Source: VRUE01 sp963715625 | Lineage (GTDB): Bacteria; Actinomycetota; Thermoleophilia; Solirubrobacterales; 70-9 | Assembly: GCA_963715625.1 (NCBI GenBank) | Contig: OY970260.1 | Location: forward strand, 992,001 to 1,056,000 | Direction of reading: 5' to 3' | DNA: 64,000 nucleotides | Shown here: piece by piece, positions 16,376-24,785 of the stretch | How positions within the stretch are numbered: the first letter of the stretch is position 1 | How the letters are laid out: each line of letters starts with the position of its first letter | Position numbers and translations under genes: made by a program | The notes under the pieces: generated by a model | Database searches by the model: none | The model's input: only the letters and a program-made list of their open reading frames with translations | What the model was told of the DNA's origin: nothing

Positions 16376-17657
16376 ACGAGGCGACGAGCTGATCGAGGTC
16401 GAAGATGACGCCAGCCGCGTCGAGCTCGCGGATGCGGTCGTAGTCGGCTTTGAGTTGGCCCCGGTCGGGGTCGACGAGGTAGATGATGCCGGGGCAGGAG
16501 AAGAGGTCGATGGTGCGTTTGAGCCGGTCGCCGGGGCCGAGCATCGAGATCGTGCCGGCGAAGGAGGGCAGGGCCTCGATCTCGCGCAGGCCGGCGTCGC
16601 CGACGATCCGGCCTTCATGCCGGGAGATCAGCATCACGCAGTAGGCTCCCGCCGCCAGCTCGTAGGGGCGCGCGGCGCGGCGGGCCACCGAGGCGGGGTC
16701 GAGGTAGGCCTCGGCGGTCAGCGTCTGGTGGCTGGGGGTGCAGCGGTCGACGATCTCGTCCGGGACCGAGCCGTGCATGCGGGCGCCGGACTCGACCAGG
16801 ACCGGGCCGGTCGCGGTCAGCATCACCTCGGTGTGCGCGGGACCGTAGCGGATGCCGAGCGCGTCGAGCGCCGATTCGACGTAGGGGACGACCCGGTCCT
16901 GCTGGGAGCCGTGGCGGGGCAGCAGCTCCTCGTAGTCGTAGATGAAGTTGGCGCCGCGGCGCAGCTTGTTGTCGCGCCAGACCTCGGAGACGTGGTGGAC
17001 GCCGTCCCAGCTGACCGAGTTGACGAAGAGCTGGGTGCCCTGCAGCAGCTCCTGGACCAGCAGCTCCTCGTTGGCGCCGTGCAGCGCGTTGGGCCGGCCG
17101 AGGTTGGCGGCGAAGGCGGCCTCGATCGCAGCCGAGTCCGCGCAGACGCTGACCCCGTCGGTGCCGGCGCTGTCGAGCGGTTTGACGACGACGGGGGCGC
17201 CGCCGCGCGCCGCAGCCCAGGCGACCGCCTCGGCGGCGTCGGCGGTCTTCAGCGCCTCGGCGGTGCGCAGGCCGGCGCTGCGCAGGGCCTCGCTCATCGC
17301 GTTCTTGTCGCGCCGAGCCGCGCTCAGCGCGCTGCCGTTGGAGGGCAACCCGAGCCGCTCGCTGAGCGCGTCGGCCAGCGGCACCCCCGGCTCGGCGCCG
17401 ACGACGACGAACGCCAGGTCATGTGCCGCCAGTCGCGCCGCGGTCGCCTCCAGGTCCCCCTCGTGGACGACGTTCTCGACGAAGTCGCCGGCCCGGAAGG
17501 CCCTCGCGTAGAAGTCGGGAAGCCGCGGGCTGCTCTGCACGTGGACGACGGGCAAGCCCGCAGCGGCGAAGCGCGGCGCCAGCCGCGCCCCGGTCGAGTA
17601 GGCGTCAACGACCACCGCCGCCCCGGTGCAACGCTTTGCGGCGCTGTCAGCACCCAT
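16374..17657 (-). CDS. ATP-grasp domain-containing ligase
   Basis: Up to 427 residues. LGLPSNGSALSAARRDKNAMSEALRSAGL starts the ATP-grasp fold, with APVVVKPLDSAGTDGVSVCAD as the ATP-binding lysine strand, EELLVQELLQGTQLFVNSVSWDG, and GPAHTEVMLTATGPVLVESGARMHGS as the metal-binding glutamate strand. The family joins a carboxylate to an amine (dapdiamide/BacD/carnosine-synthase-like enzymes); substrates unknown. The first ten codons lie inside repeat C1, so the true start may be downstream near VVVDAYSTG. The stop abuts repeat A2. Confidence 0.75.
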   Translation of the reverse strand: MGADSAAKRCTGAAVVVDAYSTGARLAPRFAAAGLPVVHVQSSPRLPDFYARAFRAGDFVENVVHEGDLEATAARLAAHDLAFVVVGAEPGVPLADALSERLGLPSNGSALSAARRDKNAMSEALRSAGLRTAEALKTADAAEAVAWAAARGGAPVVVKPLDSAGTDGVSVCADSAAIEAAFAANLGRPNALHGANEELLVQELLQGTQLFVNSVSWDGVHHVSEVWRDNKLRRGANFIYDYEELLPRHGSQQDRVVPYVESALDALGIRYGPAHTEVMLTATGPVLVESGARMHGSVPDEIVDRCTPSHQTLTAEAYLDPASVARRAARPYELAAGAYCVMLISRHEGRIVGDAGLREIEALPSFAGTISMLGPGDRLKRTIDLFSCPGIIYLVDPDRGQLKADYDRIRELDAAGVIFDLDQLVAS

Positions 17658-17669
17658 ACGCGTTGCACC
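17625..17669. repeat. Palindromic repeat family C, copy 1 (45 bp)
   Basis: GGTGCAACGC at the left and GCGTTGCACC at the right, with 25 bases between. It covers the annotated 5' end of the ATP-grasp gene. Confidence 0.85.
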
Positions 17670-17686
17670 TGTACGAGTGCCATCCG

Positions 17687-17731
17687 GGTGTAACGCTTTG
17701 TGGTGCCATGGGAGCCGCTACGCGTTGCACC
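17687..17731. repeat. Palindromic repeat family C, copy 2 (45 bp)
   Basis: Same length and order as copy 1, 17 bp further on. Left arm has one change (GGTGTAACGC). It ends at the base next to the stop codon of the methyltransferase gene. Its centre GGGAGCCG is shared with the reverse complement of copy 3 at 31276. Confidence 0.85.
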
Positions 17732-18466
17732 TCATGCGGTGGCGACGAGGACGAGGCGGTCCTCGGGGCGCTTTGGGCCGCCGGCGAAGTTGCCGTAGCG
17801 CTCGATGTCGCGAAAGCCGGCTTCGACCGCCATCTGTTCGAGGTCGTCCGCCTCGTACATGCGGATGCGCGAGTCGACCGCGTCGTCGCCGTAGACGTAG
17901 TGGACGTGCAGCATCCCGGTCGAGAAGTCGACATCGAGCGTTTCGCGCACGCCGTTGGTCTCGCGCTCGACCACGCCCTCGTCGGTCTTGAGCCGGAAGC
18001 GCGAGCGCTCGAGGTCGGAGAGCTCCATCGCCATCCTGCCGCCGGGCCGCAGCGCGTCGTGGTAAGCGCGCAGCATCGCCTCGTCCTCGGCGACCGTCTC
18101 CCCGAAGCCGAAGCTCGAGGAGAGGCTGACGAGGCCGTCGAAGCCGCGCAGCTCCGGCGGCAGCGGCTGCATCAGGTCGGCAACAACGTAAGTCGGGCCG
18201 GGATACTCGCGCTTGGCTGCGGCGATCGCGATCTCGGAGATGTCGACGCCCACCGCGTCGACACCGTGCACGGCGAGGGCGGCGACGAAGCGGCCCAGCC
18301 CGCAGCCGGCGTCGAGCACGCGGTCGCCCGGCGAGAGCCCGAGCAGCGTGATCGCCAGCGGTGCCTCCTCCTCGCTGGCGTCGTAGCGGCCGAGGCGCCC
18401 GGCGACCCGCATATACGCGGGGCCGTAGGTGTCGACCTCGTTGAGAATCGGCGGTTGATCGCTCAC
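17732..18466 (-). CDS. Class I SAM-dependent methyltransferase
   Basis: 244 residues. SAM motif I is VLDAGCGLGRFVAALAVHG, followed by VGVDISEIAIAAAKREYPG and VADLMQPLPPELRGFDGLVSLSSSFGF. No membrane segment. Substrate not predictable. Upstream of and co-directional with the ATP-grasp gene but separated from it by two C repeats. Confidence 0.85.
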   Translation of the reverse strand: MSDQPPILNEVDTYGPAYMRVAGRLGRYDASEEEAPLAITLLGLSPGDRVLDAGCGLGRFVAALAVHGVDAVGVDISEIAIAAAKREYPGPTYVVADLMQPLPPELRGFDGLVSLSSSFGFGETVAEDEAMLRAYHDALRPGGRMAMELSDLERSRFRLKTDEGVVERETNGVRETLDVDFSTGMLHVHYVYGDDAVDSRIRMYEADDLEQMAVEAGFRDIERYGNFAGGPKRPEDRLVLVATA

Positions 18467-18504
18467 AACTTCCTAAGCGTACCTCGACCTTCACAATCCC
18501 CCCA

Positions 18505-19170
18505 GTGGAGCCCGGCCAGGCGACAGAGGAACCGGCGCTGAGCGTCGCCGGGCTGCACCGCAGCTACGGAGAACGCACGGCGCTCGAGAGCATCGGCTTC
18601 GAGCTCGCCCGAGGCGAGACGCTGCTCGTGCTGGGGCCGAACGGCGCCGGCAAGACGACCCTGCTGCGCATCCTCGCGACGCTGCTGCGGCCGAGCGGCG
18701 GCGAAGTGCGGGCGCTGGGGTGCCGGGTCCCCGAGGGGGCCTGGAAGCTGCGCGGGCGGATCGGCTTCCTCGGCCACGAGCCGCTGCTCTACCGCGACCT
18801 CAGCGGGCGCGAGAACCTGCGATTCCACGCCCGCCTGCACGGCCTGCGCGGGGAGCCGGCCGAGGCGCGGATCGCCGAGCTGGTCGCCGCGGTGGGGATG
18901 GAGCGGCGCGCGGACGAGCGCGTCGCGGAGCTCTCGGCCGGGATGCGCCAGCGCCTGGCGATCTGCCGCTGCGTCCTGCGCGAGCCCGAGCTGCTGCTTC
19001 TCGACGAGCCCGACTCCAACCTCGACGCCGAGGGGCGCGAACTGGCCCGCGCCCTGATCGGCCCGGCCGGGGGGCGCACCCGCGTGATCGTCAGCCACGA
19101 CCCCGAGCGCTTCGAGACCGAGGCGAACCTGGTGCTGCGCCTCGAGGCCGGGGGAAGGGTGGCGGCATGA
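18505..19170 (+). CDS. ccmA: Heme ABC exporter ATP-binding protein CcmA
   Basis: 221 residues from GTG. Walker A is VLGPNGAGKTTLLRIL, the signature is ELSAGMRQRLAICRCVL, Walker B is LLLLDEPDSNLD, and the H-loop is VIVSHDPE. Short ATPase with CcmA-like spacing, directly followed by ccmB with an ATGA overlap. It powers the CcmAB transporter used in cytochrome c maturation (release of holo-CcmE in system I). Confidence 0.9.
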   Translation: MEPGQATEEPALSVAGLHRSYGERTALESIGFELARGETLLVLGPNGAGKTTLLRILATLLRPSGGEVRALGCRVPEGAWKLRGRIGFLGHEPLLYRDLSGRENLRFHARLHGLRGEPAEARIAELVAAVGMERRADERVAELSAGMRQRLAICRCVLREPELLLLDEPDSNLDAEGRELARALIGPAGGRTRVIVSHDPERFETEANLVLRLEAGGRVAA

Positions 19171-19847
19171 CCCCCTCCCGCGCGGCCTTCGCCGCGATCC
19201 TCGCCAAGGACCTGCGCGCCGAGCTGCGCACCCTGCAATCGCTGCCGGCGATGGCGCTCTTCGCCACCACCACGTTCGTCATCTTCCGCTTCGGCCTCGA
19301 CCGCACCAGCCTCTCCGGCAGCCTCGCCGCCGGCGTGCTCTGGGCGACGCTGCTCTTCGCCGCCCTGCTCGGCGTCAACCGCCTCTTCGCCGCCGAGCGC
19401 GAGGAGGGCGGCTTCGACGCGATCCGCCTCGCCCCGATCGACCGCAGCGCCCTCTTCGCCGCCAAGGCGACGGCACTGCTCGCCTACCTCCTGGTGCTGG
19501 AGCTCGTCGTGGTGCCGATCTTCGCCCTCTTCTTCCTCGACTCGGCGGCGGCGCTGGCGCCACTCGCAGCGGTGCTCCTGCTCGCCGATCTCGGCATCGC
19601 AGCCACAGGCACGCTGGTCTCCTCGATGGCGGTCCACTCTCGCGCCCGCGACCTGCTCGGCCCGCTTGTCCTGCTGCCCCTGGTCGTGCCGCTGATGATC
19701 GCTGCGACCGGGGCAACCGAGCCGCTTTTGGCTTTGGGCGGTCCCGGTTACCACCGCTTCGGCACCTGGCTGGCGGTGCTCTCCCTATACGATCTGGTCT
19801 TCCTCCTGGTCGGCTGGGCCGTCTTCGATTTCCTACTGGAGGACTGA
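19167..19847 (+). CDS. ccmB: Heme exporter membrane protein CcmB
   Basis: 226 residues with six hydrophobic segments. KDLRAELRTLQSLPAMALFATTTFVIFRFGLD matches the CcmB N-terminus (cytosolic arginine-rich start, then the first helix), and EREEGGFDAIRLAPIDRSALFAAKA fits the conserved ERexGxxdaLxLsPvdr region. Start overlaps the ccmA stop. Confidence 0.9.
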   Translation: MTPSRAAFAAILAKDLRAELRTLQSLPAMALFATTTFVIFRFGLDRTSLSGSLAAGVLWATLLFAALLGVNRLFAAEREEGGFDAIRLAPIDRSALFAAKATALLAYLLVLELVVVPIFALFFLDSAAALAPLAAVLLLADLGIAATGTLVSSMAVHSRARDLLGPLVLLPLVVPLMIAATGATEPLLALGGPGYHRFGTWLAVLSLYDLVFLLVGWAVFDFLLED

Positions 19848-19879
19848 GCGCGCGCGCCGCTCCCCACCGCGCGAAACGC

Positions 19880-20602
19880 ATGTATGGCAAAGGACTCAGA
19901 CCACTTTCGATCGCGACCGTCGTCGCGATCCTCGGGTCGTTCTCGCTGGTCTTCTTCTACGCCCCGCTCGACGCCGACCAGGGCTTCGTCCAGAAGATCT
20001 TCTACATCCATGTGCCGCTCTCGATCGTGGCCCTTCTCGGCTTCGTCGTCGGCGCCGCCTTCGCGATCGGGCACCTGCGCAGCAACGATCGCCGCTGGGA
20101 CGCCTACTCCTACGTCTCGATCCACATGTCGGTGATCTTCGGCGTCGCGGTGCTGATCACCGGCGCGATCTGGGCCAAGGCCTCCTGGGGGCACTGGTGG
20201 GTCTGGGACGAGCCGACGCTGGTCAGCTTCCTGATCGTCTTCCTGATGTACGCGACCTACTACCCCTTCCGCTACGCGATCGAGGACCCCGAGCGGCAGG
20301 CCCGCTACGCCTCGGTCTTCGCCGTCACCGCGGGCGCCTTCGTGCCGCTCAACTTCATCGCGGTGCGGCTGGCCGAGAGCCTCGTCCACCCGCGCGTGTT
20401 CGCGACGACCAGCGGCGGCCTGCCCGGCTCGATGATGCTGACCTTCCTCGCCTGCCTCCTCGCGGTGGCGCTGCTCTGGGTGACGCTGGTGAAGCTGGAG
20501 CTGACCGCGAAGAGCGCCTCGGGGCAGCTGAAGCGCCTGCGCCGCGCCCTCGACGCGCCGGCCGGGGGCACGGGGTCGCGGATCGCCCCGGAGGTGAGCT
20601 AG
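19880..20602 (+). CDS. ccmC: Cytochrome c maturation protein CcmC (heme handling)
   Basis: 240 residues with six hydrophobic segments. The tryptophan-rich heme-binding motif WGHWWVWDEP is present, preceded by FVQKIFYIHVP and YVSIHMSVIFGV, which give the two conserved histidines. CcmC loads heme on the chaperone CcmE outside the membrane. The C-terminal tail after residue 205 is hydrophilic. Confidence 0.92.
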   Translation: MYGKGLRPLSIATVVAILGSFSLVFFYAPLDADQGFVQKIFYIHVPLSIVALLGFVVGAAFAIGHLRSNDRRWDAYSYVSIHMSVIFGVAVLITGAIWAKASWGHWWVWDEPTLVSFLIVFLMYATYYPFRYAIEDPERQARYASVFAVTAGAFVPLNFIAVRLAESLVHPRVFATTSGGLPGSMMLTFLACLLAVALLWVTLVKLELTAKSASGQLKRLRRALDAPAGGTGSRIAPEVS

Positions 20603-20830
20603 GTGGACTTTCTGCCAATCGCCGCTCCCGCGCTGCCGCTCGACGAGGCGGGCCGCTACGTCGCCGGCGCCTACGTCGTCTTCCTCGTCCTGCTCGTCGT
20701 CTACGTCTCGATCATGGCGGCGAAACTGCAGCGGATCGAGCGGGAGCTGCGCGAGCTCGCCGGCTTCGCGGAAAACCGCGCCAACGGCGAGGCGTTGGCG
20801 CCGCCGGATCGCGAGGAGGTGAGCGCCTGA
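20603..20830 (+). CDS. CcmD-like small membrane protein
   Basis: 75 residues from a GTG directly after the ccmC stop, with a GGAGGTG ribosome site. One membrane helix (YVVFLVLLVVYVSIMAAKL, about residues 23-41) followed by an arginine/glutamate helix, which is the CcmD layout. Small size and position between ccmC and hemA support the assignment; CcmD-type proteins are too short for certain homology. Confidence 0.7.
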   Translation: MDFLPIAAPALPLDEAGRYVAGAYVVFLVLLVVYVSIMAAKLQRIERELRELAGFAENRANGEALAPPDREEVSA

Positions 20831-22173
20831 TGAGCGAGCTTCTTGCCCTCGGCGTCTCGCACAAGACCGCCCCGCTCGACCTGCGCGAGCGGCTCTCGCT
20901 GACCGAGGGCCGCGCGGCGGGCGCCCTGCGCGAGCTGACCGACGTCGCCGGCATCCACGAGGCAGCGGCGATCTCGACCTGCAACCGCACCGAGCTCTAC
21001 CTCGTCGTCTCCGACCCGGTCGAGGCCGAGTCAACGGCGCTCGGCGTTCTCACCCGCCAGGCAGAGATCCGCCCGACCGAGCTGCTCGGCCACCTCTACT
21101 CGCTGCGCTCCGGCGATGCGGTCCGTCACCTCTTCCGCGTCACCGCGGGGCTCGACTCGATGATCCTCGGCGAGGCCGAGATCCAGGGCCAGGTCAAGCG
21201 CGCCTACGAGCTGGCCCTGGTCGAGGGCGGCACGGGCCCGATCCTCAACCGCCTCTTCCGCGGCGCCCTGGCAGCCGGGGGCCGCGCCCGCGAGGAGACC
21301 GGGATCAGCGAGAAGAACGTCTCGATCCCCTCGGTTGCGGTCGAGCTGGCCCGGCGCACCCTCGGCGATCTCGCCGAGCGGCGCGTGCTGGTCATCGGTG
21401 CCGGCGAGACAGCTGAGCTCCTCGCCCGCGCTCTGGTCAGGCGCGGCGTCGCCACCGTCTTCGTCGCCAACCGTCACTACGACCGGGCGATCGGGCTCGC
21501 CGAGCGCTTCGAGGGCAACGCGGTCCGCTTCGAGGAGCTGCCCGAGCAGCTCGAGCAGGCCGACATCGTCGTCTCCGCCACCAACTCGCCCCACCACATC
21601 GTCGAGCGCGACGAGCTCGAGCACGTGATGAGGACGCGCGAGGGGCGGCCCCTGCTGCTGGTCAACATCGCCGTGCCGCGCGACATCGAGCCGGCCTGTC
21701 GCGAGGTCGCCGGCGTCAGCCTCCACGACATCGACGACGTGCAGCAGATCGCCGAACGGAACGCCAGTGGCCGCGAGGCGGAGGCGCGGCGGGCGGAGCG
21801 GCTGCTCGACGCCGAGCAGGACCGCTTCGAGCGCTGGCTCTCCTCGCTCGAGGTGGTGCCGACGATCGCGGCGCTGCGCGAGCGCGCGGACGAGATCGTG
21901 CGCCGCGTCCTCGCCGAGAACGACCCGCGCTGGGAGAGCCTCGCCGAGGCCGACCGCGAGCGGCTGGGCGCGATGGCGAAGGCGATCGCCTCCCGCCTGC
22001 TGCACGAGCCGACCCTGCGGATGAAGCGCTCGGCGGGGAGCGACGAGGCCTACCTCTACGTCAGCGCCCTGCGTGAGCTGTTCGGGCTCGACGTGGAGAC
22101 GGAGCCCGAGGGCGAAGGGAACAGCAACGTGACCGAGTTGCGCAGGAGCAATCCCGGCAGGGGTTCCACTTAA
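20830..22173 (+). CDS. hemA: Glutamyl-tRNA reductase
   Basis: 447 residues. LGVSHKTAPLDLRERLS opens the catalytic domain, the nucleophilic cysteine is in STCNRTELY, SMILGEAEIQGQVKRAYELA follows, then the NADPH-binding VLVIGAGETAELLA and the C-terminal dimerisation domain. Catalyses the first step of C5-pathway tetrapyrrole synthesis. The ATG overlaps the ccmD stop. The last ten codons and the TAA stop are supplied by repeat A3, so the repeat sets the C-terminus (RRSNPGRGST). Confidence 0.97.
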   Translation: MSELLALGVSHKTAPLDLRERLSLTEGRAAGALRELTDVAGIHEAAAISTCNRTELYLVVSDPVEAESTALGVLTRQAEIRPTELLGHLYSLRSGDAVRHLFRVTAGLDSMILGEAEIQGQVKRAYELALVEGGTGPILNRLFRGALAAGGRAREETGISEKNVSIPSVAVELARRTLGDLAERRVLVIGAGETAELLARALVRRGVATVFVANRHYDRAIGLAERFEGNAVRFEELPEQLEQADIVVSATNSPHHIVERDELEHVMRTREGRPLLLVNIAVPRDIEPACREVAGVSLHDIDDVQQIAERNASGREAEARRAERLLDAEQDRFERWLSSLEVVPTIAALRERADEIVRRVLAENDPRWESLAEADRERLGAMAKAIASRLLHEPTLRMKRSAGSDEAYLYVSALRELFGLDVETEPEGEGNSNVTELRRSNPGRGST

Positions 22174-22257
22174 CTTTTTCGAGCTGCGTATTTGGCGACC
22201 GACAATGGCTGCTCGCGAAAAAGTACAAGACGTTCCACCCCTGCCGGGATTGCTCCT
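22144..22257. repeat. Palindromic repeat family A, copy 3 (114 bp)
   Basis: Outer stem AGGAGCAATCCCGGCAGGGG pairs perfectly with the other end. Between hemA and hemC, and overlapping the hemA 3' end. Core halves are identical to copy 2. Unlike copies 1 and 2 it lies between co-directional genes, so it would be within a hemA-hemC transcript. Confidence 0.9.
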
Positions 22258-22278
22258 TGGCGGCACAGGCCTCTTTCG

Positions 22279-23157
22279 ATGATTCGAATTGCTACCCGAG
22301 GTAGCACGCTTGCCTTAGCTCAAGCGGGGCAGGTCGCTGAGCTGTTGGGTGGCGCTGAGCTGGTTGAGGTTTCCTCGGACGGGGAGGTCGGCGACAAGGC
22401 GCGCTTCGTGCGCGGGGTCGAGCGGGCGCTGCTCGACGGCGAGGCGGACGTCGGGGTCCACTCGGCGAAGGACCTGCCGGCTGAGCTGCCCGGGGGGCTC
22501 GCGATCGGGGCGGTGCCTGCGCGCGAGGACCCGGCCGACGCCTGGATCGGGGCGGGCGACTCGTTCGCCGACGTGCCCGAGGGCGCGCGGGTCGGCACCG
22601 CCAGCCTGCGCCGCCGCGCCCAGCTGCTGGCCGCGCGGCCCGACCTCGACGTGCGGGAGCTGCACGGCAACGTCGATACCCGGTTGCGCAAGCTGGCAGA
22701 GGAGGAACTCGACGCGATCGTCCTCGCCGTGGCCGGGCTGCGGCGCCTCGGGCGCGAGGGCGAGGCCTCCTTCGCGATCCCGGCCGACTCGATGACCCCC
22801 GCCGCCGGCCAGGGCTCCCTCGTCCTCCAGATCCGCAGCGGCGACGAGCAGACCGCGGCGGCCGTGGCCGGCGCCGGTGAGGAGACCGCGCTGTGCGAGC
22901 TGACCGCAGAGCGCGCCGTCGTCTCGCTGCTGGGGGCGACCTGCGCGACCCCGATCGGTGTGCGTGCAACCGCCGTCGGGGGGGACGCGATGAGCATCGA
23001 CGCCTTCGTCGGCCTCCCCGACGGCAGCGAGTGGATCCGCGACCGGGTGGAGGGCGATGCGACCGAGCCCGCGGACCTCGGGGCCGAGCTGGCAGAGCGC
23101 CTGCTCGCCACCGGCGCCCGCGACCTGCTCGACCGCGCCGAGGAGATGGTCGCATGA
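22279..23157 (+). CDS. hemC: Hydroxymethylbilane synthase (porphobilinogen deaminase)
   Basis: 292 residues. IRIATRGSTLALAQA, VHSAKDLPAELP, GTASLRRRAQLLAARPDL and LHGNVDTRLRKL are the substrate/cofactor-binding motifs; the dipyrromethane cofactor cysteine is in LGATCATPIG. Joins four porphobilinogens into hydroxymethylbilane. Slightly shorter than the usual 310 residues. Part of the ccm-heme cluster. Confidence 0.97.
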   Translation: MIRIATRGSTLALAQAGQVAELLGGAELVEVSSDGEVGDKARFVRGVERALLDGEADVGVHSAKDLPAELPGGLAIGAVPAREDPADAWIGAGDSFADVPEGARVGTASLRRRAQLLAARPDLDVRELHGNVDTRLRKLAEEELDAIVLAVAGLRRLGREGEASFAIPADSMTPAAGQGSLVLQIRSGDEQTAAAVAGAGEETALCELTAERAVVSLLGATCATPIGVRATAVGGDAMSIDAFVGLPDGSEWIRDRVEGDATEPADLGAELAERLLATGARDLLDRAEEMVA

Positions 23158-23163
23158 CTCCCC

Positions 23164-23210
23164 CTCCGGTGCGCTTTATGCCATCCATGGCCACAAAAGG
23201 CGCACCGGAA
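23164..23210. repeat. Palindromic repeat family B, copy 2 (degenerate, 47 bp)
   Basis: TCCGGTGCGC and GCGCACCGGAA arms as in copies 1 and 3, but the inner parts (CTTTATG versus CACAAAAGG) have diverged. The right arm runs into the ATG of the cobA/hemD gene. Confidence 0.85.
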
Positions 23211-24715
23211 TGAGGGCGCGGGAGGGCGTCGTGTACCTGGTGGGCGCCGGGCCGGGCGATCCCGGGCTGATGACCGCCCGCGCGCTGGAGCTGATCGGCT
23301 CGGCCGGCGCGATCTACTACGACCGGCTGATCCCGCCGGGGGCGCTGGACGGCGCCCGCGAGGACGCCGAGCTCGTTTACGTCGGCAAGGCACCGGGTCG
23401 CCCGTCCATCCCACAGGAGGAGATTGCCGCGCACCTGATCGAGGCGGCGCGGTCGGGCAAGAGCGTGGTCCGCCTGAAGGGAGGCGACCCCTTCGTCTTC
23501 GGCCGCGGCGGCGAGGAGGGGGAAGCCCTGCGCGCCGCGGGGATCGAGTTCGAGGTTGTGCCGGGAGTTACGGCCGGGGTCGCCGCGGCCGCCTATGCCG
23601 GCATCCCGGTCACACATCGCGACGACGCCTCCGCGGTGGCGTTCGTCACCGGTCACGAGGATCCCGGCAAGGAGGAGAGCGCGATCGATTGGGACGGGCT
23701 CGCTCGCTTCCCCGGCACGCTTGTCTTCTACATGGGCGTCAAGCGCCTTGCCGCCAACGCGACGGCCCTGATCGAGGCGGGCCGCGATGCGAACGAGCCC
23801 GCGGCCGCGGTCGAGCGCGGAACGATGGAAGGGCAGCGCACCGTGGTCGCCACGCTCGGCACGCTTGCCGAGGCTGTCGAGCAGGAGGACATCGGTGCCC
23901 CGGCGTTGATCGTCGTCGGCCCGGTGGTGCAGCGGCGCGAGTCGCTTGCCTGGCTGGAGCGCCGGCCCCTGCACGGCCGCCGGGTCGTCGTCACCCGCGC
24001 CCGCGCGCAGTCGAGCGGGCTGGCGGCGACGCTGCGCGGGCTCGGCGCCGAGGTCGTCGAGCTGCCGGCGATCCGGGTCGAGCCGCGGATCGAGAGCGAG
24101 GAGGTGCGGAGCGCCGTCGAGTCGATTCGCAACTACGCGCTCGTCTGCCTCACCAGCCCAAATGGCGTGCGGCTGTTGCTCGAGGCTCTGCGCGAGAGGG
24201 ACCTCGACGCCCGCGCCCTGGCCGGTGCGACGGTCGCAGCGATCGGCCCCGGCACAGCAAGGGCGCTGGCGGAATACGGAATCGTCGCCGACATCGTCCC
24301 CGAGAAGTTCGTCGCCGAGGCGCTGGTGGAGGCCCTTGCCGAGGTCAACGTCTCCGGCCGCAAGGTCCTCGTCGCCCGCGCCGCCGAGGCCCGCGACGTC
24401 CTTCCCGACGCCCTGCGCGAGCGCGACGCCGAGGTCAACGTCGTCGCCCTCTACGAGACCGTCCGCGAGGAGCCCTCTGCCGAGGCGATCGAGAAAGCCC
24501 AGAGCGCCGGCTACGTCACCTTCACCTCATCCTCCACGGTGCGCAACCTGGTCAAGGCGCTCGGCGACCGCTTTCCCCGCGACGCCCGCGTCGTCTCGAT
24601 CGGCCCCGTCACCAGCGAGGCGGTCCGCGCCGCGGGCCTCGAGGTCCACGCCGAAGCCGAACGCCACGACGTCAACGGCCTCCTCGCCGCCCTGCTGGCC
24701 GACGCGTCCCGGTGA
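23210..24715 (+). CDS. cobA/hemD: Fused uroporphyrinogen-III C-methyltransferase / uroporphyrinogen-III synthase
   Basis: 501 residues. Residues 1-250 are a CobA-type methyltransferase: VYLVGAGPGDPGLMTARALELI, YYDRLIPPGALD, VVRLKGGDPFVFGRGGEE, VVPGVTAGVAAAAYAGIPVTHRD. Residues about 255-500 are HemD-like: RVVVTRARAQSSGLAATLRGLGAEVVELP and a C-terminal SIGPVTSEAVRAAGLEVHAEA. The fusion closes hydroxymethylbilane into uroporphyrinogen III and diverts part to precorrin-2/siroheme. The start is 3' of a B repeat; a 19-codon mini-ORF from an ATG overlapping the hemC stop ends in an overlap with this start. Confidence 0.95.
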   Translation: MRAREGVVYLVGAGPGDPGLMTARALELIGSAGAIYYDRLIPPGALDGAREDAELVYVGKAPGRPSIPQEEIAAHLIEAARSGKSVVRLKGGDPFVFGRGGEEGEALRAAGIEFEVVPGVTAGVAAAAYAGIPVTHRDDASAVAFVTGHEDPGKEESAIDWDGLARFPGTLVFYMGVKRLAANATALIEAGRDANEPAAAVERGTMEGQRTVVATLGTLAEAVEQEDIGAPALIVVGPVVQRRESLAWLERRPLHGRRVVVTRARAQSSGLAATLRGLGAEVVELPAIRVEPRIESEEVRSAVESIRNYALVCLTSPNGVRLLLEALRERDLDARALAGATVAAIGPGTARALAEYGIVADIVPEKFVAEALVEALAEVNVSGRKVLVARAAEARDVLPDALRERDAEVNVVALYETVREEPSAEAIEKAQSAGYVTFTSSSTVRNLVKALGDRFPRDARVVSIGPVTSEAVRAAGLEVHAEAERHDVNGLLAALLADASR

Positions 24716-24756
24716 TGTCGCACTTTCCGCCGCTACGCGGCGGAAAGTGCGACACC
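24714..24756. repeat. Palindrome pair D, copy 1 (43 bp)
   Basis: TGTCGCACTTTCCGCCGC and its complement around a 3-base turn: an almost loop-less hairpin. Begins at the last bases of the hemD stop codon. The right half is repeated in copy 2, 72 bp downstream. Confidence 0.85.
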
Positions 24757-24785
24757 GAACCGCTGGGCCGGCGCCGCTGCGCTCT

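Noticed and set aside
17625..17731. CRISPR array from the two tandem C repeats
   Set aside because: Only two units, 17-bp spacing, each unit a full palindrome, and no cas genes in the window.
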